From the NCBI GenBank assembly GCA_900556765.1, contig USQH01000080.1, forward strand, positions 1-6,652: a stretch of 6,652 bases of DNA, written 5' to 3'. This document shows positions 1 to 5,947 of the stretch, in pieces. The first letter of the stretch is position 1. Every line of letters begins with the position of its first letter. The notes under the pieces are model-generated. The model had not been told where the DNA came from. It ran no database searches and saw only the letters and a program-made list of their open reading frames with translations. The position numbers and the translations under genes were made by a program. Source of the stretch: an uncultured Oscillospiraceae bacterium (GTDB lineage Bacteria > Bacillota > Clostridia > Oscillospirales > Acutalibacteraceae).

Positions 1-1263
1 CCGATGGCCCGTGTAGTCGAAGCGCGAGCCGTGACATGCACAGTCCCATGAATGCTCCTGCGGATTCCAATGCAGCGCACAGCCGAGATGCGGACAACGC
101 TTCGTTGTCGGCGTCAGCAATCCGGCCGTCACCTCAAGCAAATTGAAGGCGAGCTGCGGGCGCAGCATCGTACGCGCCGGTGAAAGTACGTCCGCAAGCG
201 GGTTTCGGCGTTCCAGAATGAGGTCGCGCAGCAGCGTCGCGGCGACCATTGATGAAGTCATCCCCCATTTATTGAATCCGCTTACGACATACAGTCCCGG
301 CGTGCGGCGGGAATACAACCCGGCATAGGGAACGCCGTCCAGCGACATACAGTCCTGCGTGGCCCAGCGATACGCTGCGTGTGCAGCCGGATAATGGCGG
401 GCGGAGAACGCGTCCAGCGCACTGAATGCGCCACCCTTTTTCCCCGTCCGATGGCTGCCGCCGCCGAGCAAAAGAAAATCGACGCTGCGACGGAAGGACA
501 GCCCCTTTTGGTCCTCGTCAACGAACATGCCATCCGGCAGCGGCGCGTTTTCCAGTGCGCACACATAGGAACGGTGCTGATACATTTTCAAAAAATAACT
601 GCCGTGCTTGTTAATGAACGGAAAATGAGTGGCAACAACTATCGTTTTTGCAGATATTTTGCCTCGATCGGTCACGGCAGTCGTGCCGATAAGCTCGCGA
701 ACGGTTGTATTTTCATATATTTTTACCCGTTTTGCAACTGCCGCGGCGAACTTCAGCGGATCAAACTGCGCCTGACCAGGCACCTTTACGGCGCCGACCG
801 TCTTTACCGGCAAAGGAACACTGTCCACAAGAGACACCGCACAGCCGAGTCGATCAAGCGCTGCCGCTTCATCCTCCAGCGCACGCCGATCGTCGGTCGA
901 ATAGGTGTACGCGTTCTTTTGTTCAAAATCACAATCAACGGTGACGCACATTTCACGGTATTTTTTCAGCGCCGCACGGTTTGCTTCAAGGTACATTTTT
1001 GCCTTTTCAACGCCGAATCGCTTTATTAACTCGCTGTATATCAGTCCGTGCTGAACGGTTATTTTCGCCGTGGTATCTGCGGTAACGCCGCCGCATATGC
1101 GGCGCGCTTCCGCGACCGCGCAGTCGACTCCCGAGCGCGTAAGCATATACGCCGTCAACAACCCGGCCATACCGCCCCCAATGACCAGAACATCTGTTTT
1201 TATATCGCCGTTGAGACTGTTTCGATGAGCAATCTTTGTATTTTGGGTCCATATTGAGTCCAT
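1..1263 (-). CDS. FAD-dependent oxidoreductase with C-terminal Rieske [2Fe-2S] domain (YhfW-like), 3' end outside window
   Basis: The frame is open from an ATG at 1263 to base 1 (421 codons, no stop), so the C-terminus lies outside the window. After a 21-residue lead, residues 22-36 form a Rossmann FAD-binding strand and loop with GGGMAG at 29-34. An acidic residue, E52, ends the second strand, as in DAO/DadA-type flavoproteins. Near the C-terminus are both Rieske cluster motifs, CPHLGC (390-395) and CACHG (408-412). The cluster ligands are C390, H392, C408 and H411, and C395/C410 sit where classical Rieske proteins form a disulfide. B. subtilis YhfW-type proteins share this order and are about 500 residues long, so perhaps 60-90 residues are missing. 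The enzyme probably oxidises a small amine or amino-acid-like substrate in the cytoplasm, passing electrons from flavin to the cluster; the true substrate is unknown. Start choice: GGTGGAG lies 5 nt upstream and the next Met is residue 32, inside the FAD loop. It follows a terminator, so it is probably transcribed separately from the YdcF-family gene. Confidence 0.93.
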   Translation of the reverse strand, partial: MDSIWTQNTKIAHRNSLNGDIKTDVLVIGGGMAGLLTAYMLTRSGVDCAVAEARRICGGVTADTTAKITVQHGLIYSELIKRFGVEKAKMYLEANRAALKKYREMCVTVDCDFEQKNAYTYSTDDRRALEDEAAALDRLGCAVSLVDSVPLPVKTVGAVKVPGQAQFDPLKFAAAVAKRVKIYENTTVRELIGTTAVTDRGKISAKTIVVATHFPFINKHGSYFLKMYQHRSYVCALENAPLPDGMFVDEDQKGLSFRRSVDFLLLGGGSHRTGKKGGAFSALDAFSARHYPAAHAAYRWATQDCMSLDGVPYAGLYSRRTPGLYVVSGFNKWGMTSSMVAATLLRDLILERRNPLADVLSPARTMLRPQLAFNLLEVTAGLLTPTTKRCPHLGCALHWNPQEHSWDCACHGSRFDYTGHR

Positions 1264-1282
1264 TTTTTCTCCACCGCCGTTA

Positions 1283-1311
1283 ATAATTTGCGCCGTTCAT
1301 TCCTTAATCAA
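1283..1311 (-). promoter_or_regulatory. Candidate sigma-70 type promoter for the FAD/Rieske gene
   Basis: On the minus strand TTGATT (1311-1306) is followed after 17 bases by AATTAT (1288-1283), about 20 bases before the ATG at 1263. Each box matches only 4 of 6 consensus bases. Support comes mainly from position: a terminator lies just upstream (1402-1438), so this gene needs its own promoter within 1264-1401. Nothing else convincing is seen in the 1264-1400 spacer. Confidence 0.3.
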
Positions 1312-1401
1312 AAATGCAGCTTTACGCGGTTATTATTCCGCCGTCGGCACGCCGTATTCGCTGAGGTCACACATTTTAAGTTTTAAGCCGAAACCAAACA
1401 T

Positions 1402-1438
1402 AAAAAAACGCTCATCCGAGAGTATGATCTCAGATGCG
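1402..1438 (-). terminator. Rho-independent terminator downstream of the YdcF-family gene
   Basis: Read on the minus strand, a stem of about 10 bp pairs CGC-ATCTGAG (1438-1429) with CTCGGAT-GCG, with a 2-nt bulge on the 3' arm (ending at 1409) and an 8-nt loop. Seven consecutive T residues (1408-1402) follow immediately. It begins 43 bp past the YdcF-family stop codon and about 140 bp before the FAD/Rieske start, so it separates the two units. Confidence 0.75.
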
Positions 1439-1480
1439 CCGATAAATATACGCCTTACATTATTATGATACAGGAAATTG

Positions 1481-2224
1481 TCAGTAGCCGAGGATCACTG
1501 CTTTATAAAAGCCGATCACTTCACGCGCCCAATATCCGGCGGTAAGATAAAAAACGGTCGGACAGCCGAGCGCCGACGCGGTCAACCCGTTTTTTTCGGC
1601 AAAGTAAGCTCCGCGGAACTGATGAAAATTGTCCGAAGCAATTGCAACATCGGGCGAAAGCTGATTGTTTTTAATAATCGATGCGGAAAACGCGAGATTT
1701 TCGGATGTGTTAGATGATTTGTCCTCGATATAAATACGCTCGGAGGCAATCCCGTGTTCGGTAAGATAGTTATATATCGCCCGAGCCTCGCTGATATTTT
1801 CACCGCCGCCCATTCCGCCCGATGCAACGCATACGGCGTCGGGATGGTCATTCAGGTAGCCGATTGCAACATCACACCTGTTCTTCAGCATCAGCGACGG
1901 CTCGTCTCCCCTGACCTTGCAGCCGAGAACTATGACCGTTTCGGCATCGGTCGCAGTATTAAGCGCGGCGGATGCAATGAAGCCGAGCGGCACAAGTATC
2001 ATAAGCACGCCGACTGCGAACAATCCCGTCAATATGCGGCAAATATGCTTATACTTCGACGAAAAAAGCGGTTTTATGCGGTGCCATTCAAACGCAACTA
2101 CGGCAAGAAAAGCGAAAATCAGTGCCGGATATATCATGCCTATGTGCAGCATACCGCCAAACAGCGGCAGCATAAACCAAATGCCTGCAAGCGCAAACAA
2201 TACCGACAGCAACTTTCTTTTCAT
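1481..2224 (-). CDS. YdcF/SanA family (DUF218) membrane-anchored protein
   Basis: This 247-residue protein has three hydrophobic N-terminal segments (about residues 5-21, 27-46 and 63-84) followed by one DUF218/YdcF domain. The domain shows VIVLGC (97-102), SGGMGGGE (135-142) with the following EARAIYNYL stretch, the S-S-N-T-S-E-N segment (170-176), and the ASDNFHQFR block (196-204). In this family the glycine-rich and asparagine/serine motifs line a Rossmann-like pocket. E. coli SanA and YdcF are linked to envelope integrity and nucleotide-type ligand binding, but no reaction is firmly established; here the catalytic domain presumably follows the third membrane segment. The frame stays open back to 2410, but that part overlaps the ackA 3' end and the terminator and is not hydrophobic. 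I chose the ATG at 2224 (MKRKLL, typical membrane-protein start, AAAGGAA about 12 nt upstream); the in-frame ATG at 2245 would add 7 residues. It has its own terminator and is probably a single-gene unit. Confidence 0.85.
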   Translation of the reverse strand: MKRKLLSVLFALAGIWFMLPLFGGMLHIGMIYPALIFAFLAVVAFEWHRIKPLFSSKYKHICRILTGLFAVGVLMILVPLGFIASAALNTATDAETVIVLGCKVRGDEPSLMLKNRCDVAIGYLNDHPDAVCVASGGMGGGENISEARAIYNYLTEHGIASERIYIEDKSSNTSENLAFSASIIKNNQLSPDVAIASDNFHQFRGAYFAEKNGLTASALGCPTVFYLTAGYWAREVIGFYKAVILGY

Positions 2225-2254
2225 ACGATGGCAATTTCCTTTCATACCAGTGTT

Positions 2255-2296
2255 AAAAATCCCTCCGCGAAAATATGCACGGAGGGAGTTTTTTAT
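2255..2296 (-). terminator. Rho-independent terminator after ackA, probably bidirectional
   Basis: A perfect 7-bp G/C-rich stem, CCCTCCG (2261-2267) with CGGAGGG (2280-2286), encloses a 12-nt A/T-rich loop. On the minus strand it is followed by ATTTTT (2260-2255), giving termination of ackA about 60 bp past its stop. On the plus strand it is followed by AGTTTTTT, so it could also stop antisense transcription. It lies only about 30 bp upstream of the YdcF-family start codon, so it may form part of that gene's leader. Confidence 0.72.
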
Positions 2297-2320
2297 GTAA
2301 CTTGTCAAACGCAGTGTCAA
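2292..2320 (-). promoter_or_regulatory. Candidate promoter for the YdcF-family gene, overlapping the ackA terminator
   Basis: On the minus strand a perfect TTGACA (2320-2315) is followed after 17 bases by CATAAA (2297-2292, 4 of 6 matches). A second TTGACA lies 12 bases further on (2308-2303). Transcription from here would start at about 2286, at the edge of the terminator hairpin, putting that hairpin at the extreme 5' end of the mRNA. The same stretch also forms a weak AAACGC/GCGTTT hairpin (2307-2329), so the TTGACA boxes may be incidental. Confidence 0.3.
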
Positions 2321-2345
2321 AAAGCGTTTACAGCCACGCGCGATA

Positions 2346-3572
2346 TTACTCGCTGATAATGGCAAGCGTGTCGCGGGCGATAACCAGTTCCTCATTGGTC
2401 GGGATAACATATACAGCGACTTTGGAGTCGTCGGTCGACAGCTTTACGATATTCGGCTGACGGAGAGTTTTCGCATTAACCTCGCGGTCGATCTTAATGC
2501 CGAAGTATTCCATGTTCGCGCAAACTTCTTCACGCAGGTGGGGATTGTTCTCGCCGAGTCCTGCGGTGAACACGATAGCGTCCAGCCCGTTCATTTCGGC
2601 GGCAAAGGAGCCGATGCATTTCTTGCCATCATGAATGAGAATGTCAACGGCGAGTTTGGAACGCTCGTAATGCGGATCGCTCGGGCCGGCGTCGATCGCC
2701 GATTCAAGATCGCGGGAGTCGGAAGAAAAGCCGGTAATGCCGAGGAAGCCGCACTTTTTATTCATAAAGTTGCTCATTTCGTCGGGAGTAAAGCCCTCTT
2801 TGTCCATTATAAATGTAACAACGGCGGGATCGACGTCGCCGCAGCGGGTACCCATCTCTACGCCTGCGAGCGGAGTGAAGCCCATGGTTGTGTCAATGAC
2901 CTTGCCGTCCTTGACCGCAGATATGGACGAGCCGTTTCCGAGGTGGCATGTAACGATCTTTGTACCCTCGACCTTACCGAGTATATCGGTCATGACACCC
3001 GAAACAAAGCGGTGGGACGTGCCGTGGAAGCCGTAGCGGCGGATCTTGTACTTCTCATACATTTCGTACGGAATGGGGTACATATATGATTTGGCAGGCA
3101 TGGTCTGATGAAAAGCGGTATCGAAAACAACCACCTGCGGAATATCTCTGCCGAGGCAGTCGATACAGGCGCGTATGCCCTGAACATGAGCCTTATTATG
3201 CAGCGGAGCAAGCTCGGCAAGATTGTAGATATCCTCAATGACCTTGTCGTCGACCTTCACCGAGCGGTCAAATATCGAACCGCCCTGTACTATACGGTGG
3301 CCGACTGCCGATATCTCGCTCATTGACTTAATAACGCCGTACTCATCGCTTGTGAGAGCTTCAACGACACAGTTGAAAGCATCGGTGTGGGTAGGCATGG
3401 GAATGTCCTTTTCAAATTTTCTGCCGTCGGCAGTCTTGTGAGTAATAGAGCCGGTGTCGCCGATACGCTCGCACACGCCCTTGGCGATAACGCTCTCGTC
3501 CTGCATATCAATAAGCTGATATTTGAGCGAAGAACTTCCTGCATTTACAACCAAAATCTTCATTGTCTTCAT
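2346..3572 (-). CDS. ackA: Acetate kinase
   Basis: Cytoplasmic acetate kinase converts acetyl phosphate and ADP to acetate and ATP, the substrate-level phosphorylation step of acetate fermentation (reversible). The full 408 residues are present (family about 400). Visible family features are the N-terminal signature LVVNAGSSSLK (7-17), GHR (91-93), FDTAFH (150-155) with the catalytic Asp at 151, GFHGTSH (181-187) with the transition-state His at 183, the nucleotide-binding CHLGNGSS loop (209-216), GTRCGDVDP (241-249) with the substrate Arg at 243, and a C-terminal TNEE (392-395) matching the Mg-binding Glu. Nothing key is missing. The start at 3572 (MKTMKI) has GGAGG 4 nt upstream. The ATG at 3563 would match most homologues' N-termini, with the same site 13 nt away, so the first is preferred on spacing. 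The usual partner pta is not adjacent; the upstream neighbour is the divergent tmcAL. A strong terminator follows. Confidence 0.98.
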   Translation of the reverse strand: MKTMKILVVNAGSSSLKYQLIDMQDESVIAKGVCERIGDTGSITHKTADGRKFEKDIPMPTHTDAFNCVVEALTSDEYGVIKSMSEISAVGHRIVQGGSIFDRSVKVDDKVIEDIYNLAELAPLHNKAHVQGIRACIDCLGRDIPQVVVFDTAFHQTMPAKSYMYPIPYEMYEKYKIRRYGFHGTSHRFVSGVMTDILGKVEGTKIVTCHLGNGSSISAVKDGKVIDTTMGFTPLAGVEMGTRCGDVDPAVVTFIMDKEGFTPDEMSNFMNKKCGFLGITGFSSDSRDLESAIDAGPSDPHYERSKLAVDILIHDGKKCIGSFAAEMNGLDAIVFTAGLGENNPHLREEVCANMEYFGIKIDREVNAKTLRQPNIVKLSTDDSKVAVYVIPTNEELVIARDTLAIISE

Positions 3573-3600
3573 TTCCTCCGATAATACTTTTATATTTCAC

Positions 3601-3629
3601 TTGCAGTATGGGTGCAAATAGAGTAAAAT
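3601..3629 (+). promoter_or_regulatory. Candidate tmcAL promoter
   Basis: On the plus strand TTGCAG (3601-3606) is followed after exactly 17 bases by TAAAAT (3624-3629). It predicts a start at about 3636 and a leader of about 95 nt before the TTG start codon of tmcAL. It faces the candidate ackA promoter, so the two transcripts would share about 30 bp of complementary 5' end. Several A/T-rich -10-like hexamers closer to tmcAL are possible alternatives but lack a clear -35. Confidence 0.35.
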
Positions 3630-3712
3630 TCTATTATACAAGTCGCACCGCACAGAGCTTCTATTATAAAGTATATTTTAATATATATACTGCCGTTTTT
3701 CAAGTATATTTT
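3629..3712. repeat. Two interleaved pairs of short direct repeats in the divergent ackA-tmcAL region
   Basis: The 10-mer TTCTATTATA occurs at 3629-3638 and 3659-3668, exactly 30 bp apart. The 11-mer AAGTATATTTT occurs at 3669-3679, directly abutting the second 10-mer, and again at 3702-3712, 33 bp away. Both periods are close to three helical turns, placing copies on the same DNA face. They overlap the candidate promoters and could be operator half-sites or a local duplication. Low sequence complexity makes chance a real alternative. Confidence 0.4.
3675..3703 (-). promoter_or_regulatory. Candidate ackA promoter
   Basis: On the minus strand TTGAAA (3703-3698) and TAAAAT (3680-3675) are separated by exactly 17 bases, each matching 5 of 6 consensus bases. 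This predicts a start at about 3668 and a leader of about 95 nt before the ackA ATG. Two TATAAT hexamers further down (3668-3663 and 3638-3633) have no good -35 box at proper spacing but could be alternative -10 elements. Confidence 0.45.
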
Positions 3713-3717
3713 CATCC

Positions 3718-3734
3718 GGAGGTGCACCGCCTTG
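3718..3734 (+). promoter_or_regulatory. Strong ribosome binding site that fixes a TTG start for tmcAL
   Basis: A near-perfect Shine-Dalgarno sequence, GGAGGTG (3718-3724), lies 7 nt before TTG (3732-3734). There is no ATG nearby that would preserve the conserved N-terminus (N-I-A-A-V-V-A-E-Y-N-P-F-H), so the rare start codon is well supported. Confidence 0.88.
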
Positions 3735-4916
3735 AATATTGCCGCCGTGGTCGCGGAATACAACCCGTTTCATTTGGGTCACGAATACATGCTGAACGAG
3801 GTGCGCGCCGCCGGAGCTGACGGTATTATTGCAGTCATGAGCGGCAATTTCGTACAGCGCGGCGACTGTGCCGTCGCCGACAAACGGGCTCGAACGAAAG
3901 CGGCGCTTCTCTGCGGAGTCGATCTGGTGCTTGAGCTACCGCTTATATATGCCGCTGCGGGCGCACAGCGTTTTGCAGGCGGCGCGGCGGAAATTATACG
4001 CGCGTGCGGATGTGTCGATACGATTGTGTTCGGCTCGGAGTGCGGCGACGCGGAGCTGATCGCACGCACAGCGAAACTTGTCGGTTCGGATATACTCGGC
4101 GAGCGGCTGCGACCGTATCTGGACTCCGGAATGACATTCGCCGCGGCAAGGCAAAAGGCGCTGTGTGACATTGATAAAGCGGCATCCGAGCTGCTCGGCG
4201 GTGCAAACGACACGCTGGCAGTTGAGTACCTGGCGGCGCTGAACGGCAGCGGAATAAAACCGACAGCCGTAAAGCGTAAGGGCGCGAACCACGACGGTGA
4301 CGCCGCCGACGGCGTTTGCAGCGCGTCAAAAATACGCGAAATGCTGCTAAGCGGCGATATTGAGAGTGCATTCGGCTATATGCCGTACGCCGCCGCTGAT
4401 ATTCTTCGTAAAGAAATTGATAACGGGCACGCTCCGGCGACGCTTTCGCGCGTGGAGATCGCAATGCTGTCCTCTCTGCGCCAAATGAGTGCAGAACAGC
4501 TTGCACTGCTGCCCGACATCAGCGAGGGACTGGAAAACCGATTCTACAATGCTGTCCGCGAAGGCGATTCGATCGACTCAATTGCCGCCGCAGTTAAGTC
4601 AAAGCGATACACGCTGGCTCGCATACGGCGCATACTGCTCGCCGCATACCTCGGAATAAGCGAGCGAATATGCAACGGCGGCGTACCGTATATTCGGGTA
4701 CTCGGCGCAAACGAGACCGGGCGCAAAATACTTGGAATAATGAAAAAAAGCGCGTCACTGCCCATAGTGACCAAGGCAAAAGACCTGTCGGCACTTGACA
4801 AACGGGCGTTTGATGTGTTTTCATTGGAATGCAGGGCGACCGATCTTTACTGGCTGATGACGCCGAAAAAATTGCCCTGCGGCAAGGAAATGACCGATAA
4901 GATAATTATGATATAA
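3732..4916 (+). CDS. tmcAL: tRNA(Met) cytidine acetate ligase TmcAL (YlbM family)
   Basis: TmcAL (B. subtilis YlbM) uses acetate and ATP, via acetyl-adenylate, to form N4-acetylcytidine at the wobble position of elongator tRNA(Met), protecting AUG decoding. It acts in the cytoplasm and replaces the acetyl-CoA-dependent TmcA of gammaproteobacteria. This 394-residue protein is full length for the family (about 400). It has the nucleotidyltransferase motif HLGH (14-17) within AEYNPFH, the SGNFVQRGD block (36-44), a VDLVLELP stretch (63-70), FGSE (98-101) and a CSASKIRE segment matching the second adenylate-binding motif, followed by a helical C-terminal half. The start is TTG with a strong ribosome binding site. 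It is divergent from ackA, whose products acetate and ATP are exactly its substrates. The DUF4380-like gene follows 19 bp downstream and is likely cotranscribed. Confidence 0.93.
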   Translation: MNIAAVVAEYNPFHLGHEYMLNEVRAAGADGIIAVMSGNFVQRGDCAVADKRARTKAALLCGVDLVLELPLIYAAAGAQRFAGGAAEIIRACGCVDTIVFGSECGDAELIARTAKLVGSDILGERLRPYLDSGMTFAAARQKALCDIDKAASELLGGANDTLAVEYLAALNGSGIKPTAVKRKGANHDGDAADGVCSASKIREMLLSGDIESAFGYMPYAAADILRKEIDNGHAPATLSRVEIAMLSSLRQMSAEQLALLPDISEGLENRFYNAVREGDSIDSIAAAVKSKRYTLARIRRILLAAYLGISERICNGGVPYIRVLGANETGRKILGIMKKSASLPIVTKAKDLSALDKRAFDVFSLECRATDLYWLMTPKKLPCGKEMTDKIIMI

Positions 4917-4935
4917 GGATAAGGAGACTATAACC

Positions 4936-5874
4936 ATGCCAATAACAAAATCAATTATCGAAAGCTATGAAAACTACGGCCGCTGTGTAAAAATCAGCAA
5001 CGGCACTATCGAGGCATACGTCACCGTTGATGTCGGTCCGCGTATCATCCGCTTTGCTTACTGCGGAGGCGAAAATGTGCTGTTCAACGATCTTGACCGA
5101 CGCTCGGTCAACGGCGGCGAAGCGTACGACCGTTATTTTTACGAGGGTGCAAAATGGTATCTCTACGGCGGTCACAGACTGTGGATAACTCCCGAAAGCG
5201 CGCCCGAAACATACTATCCCGACAACGACGAGGTCGCTTTCGAGTACACCGAAAACGGCGCGGTATTCACTCCCCGTGAGCAGCTCGGAAACAAAATTCA
5301 GATGCAGACAGAGCTGGAAATGTCCGAGGACAGCAACGATATGCGAATCATTCACAGAGTAACCAACACCGGCGATAAAAACCGTCAGTTTGCTCTGTGG
5401 GGCGTTACCGTAATGAATCAGGGCGGACTGGAGATAATACCGCAGAATACCGACGACACCGGACTGCTGCCCAACCGCAAGATCACTCTCTGGCCCTACA
5501 CCAACGTCACCGACGAGCGTTTCTACTTCGGAAGGAAATACATGACCGTTCGCCAAAATCCGCAGGCAAAGCCCGGTGCCTTCAAAATGGGCTCCGACAA
5601 CACGAGCGGTACTGCGGCATATCTGCACGGCGACGACCTTTTCGTCTGCCGTTACGACTACATAAAGGACGGCGAATATCCCGACGGCGGCGTTTCATTC
5701 GAAACCTATACCAACAGCCTTGTGCTAGAACTGGAAACTCTCAGCGTCATTCATGACAAGGCTCCGGGTGAAACCGCCGAGTATGAAATCCGTTGGTCGC
5801 TCGAAAAATACAGCAAGCCGACCGACGGCAGAGACGAGAACGCTCTTGACGCTCTGATGAACAGTGTTAAATAA
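4936..5874 (+). CDS. Galactose-mutarotase-like beta-sandwich protein resembling DUF4380
   Basis: A 312-residue protein without signal peptide or membrane segment, so cytoplasmic. It reads as mostly beta strands with the hallmarks of the aldose-epimerase-like superfamily: GPRIIRF (34-40), GGHRLWITPE (78-87), a YYPDND segment (93-98), ALWGVTVMNQGG (153-164), a conserved LLPNRKITLWPY strand (177-188) and LELETLS (264-270). H80 and the acidic residues E265/E267 are candidates for the catalytic pair by analogy with mutarotases; this is inference, not alignment. DUF4380-type proteins have no established substrate, but a carbohydrate-binding or epimerising role is the natural guess. Start: AAGGAG (4921-4926) lies 9 nt before the ATG, and the gene begins 19 bp after tmcAL, so the two are probably one transcript. 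No sugar transporter or glycosidase lies nearby to name a substrate. The fold assignment is fairly sure, the exact family less so. Confidence 0.72.
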   Translation: MPITKSIIESYENYGRCVKISNGTIEAYVTVDVGPRIIRFAYCGGENVLFNDLDRRSVNGGEAYDRYFYEGAKWYLYGGHRLWITPESAPETYYPDNDEVAFEYTENGAVFTPREQLGNKIQMQTELEMSEDSNDMRIIHRVTNTGDKNRQFALWGVTVMNQGGLEIIPQNTDDTGLLPNRKITLWPYTNVTDERFYFGRKYMTVRQNPQAKPGAFKMGSDNTSGTAAYLHGDDLFVCRYDYIKDGEYPDGGVSFETYTNSLVLELETLSVIHDKAPGETAEYEIRWSLEKYSKPTDGRDENALDALMNSVK

Positions 5875-5947
5875 ATTATCAGTCATCATTTTAATCAGTT
5901 TGCAAAAATCAGTGAATAGAATTTTAAAGCAAAAAGGAGAATGAAAA
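5875..5947 (+). promoter_or_regulatory. Spacer before glyA with ribosome binding site, possible weak promoter and three ATCAGT copies
   Basis: The 73-bp A/T-rich spacer holds a clear Shine-Dalgarno AAGGAG (5934-5939) 8 nt before the glyA ATG at 5948. An earlier ATG at 5941 gives only a four-codon reading frame and is not the start. TTGCAA (5900-5905), then 17 bases, then TTTAAA (5923-5928) is a weak promoter candidate. ATCAGT occurs three times (5878, 5894, 5908) with uneven spacing. No terminator is visible after the upstream gene, so readthrough into glyA is possible. Confidence 0.3.

Noticed and set aside
379..1029. A 216-codon plus-strand open frame opposite the FAD/Rieske gene
   Set aside because: Its composition is that of an antisense shadow, it has no ribosome binding site, and the opposite strand carries an unambiguous enzyme with all motifs intact.
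1333..1401. A possible 22-residue minus-strand peptide (starting MFGFGLKL) with a double stop, in a frame that is open further upstream
   Set aside because: Its ATG follows directly on the T-run of the terminator at 1402-1438, and the upstream open stretch is the terminator stem itself. There is no plausible way to transcribe it separately and no recognised similarity.
1264..1480. Possible decayed gene fragment between the FAD/Rieske and YdcF-family genes
   Set aside because: The only open stretch is explained by the terminator and the promoter/leader of the next gene; no homologous protein segment is recognisable.
2225..2410. N-terminal extension of the YdcF-family reading frame back to 2410
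   Set aside because: It would overlap the ackA 3' end and translate the terminator hairpin. The extra 62 residues are not membrane-like, while the ATG at 2224 begins a typical membrane-protein N-terminus.
3994..4506. A 170-codon Arg-rich minus-strand open frame opposite tmcAL
   Set aside because: It is an antisense shadow of TmcAL with biased Arg/Ala composition and no ribosome binding site.
5878..5913. Three ATCAGT copies before glyA considered as an operator or mini-repeat array
   Set aside because: The hexamers are short and unevenly spaced (16 and 14 bp) in an A/T-rich spacer, so chance is a sufficient explanation.
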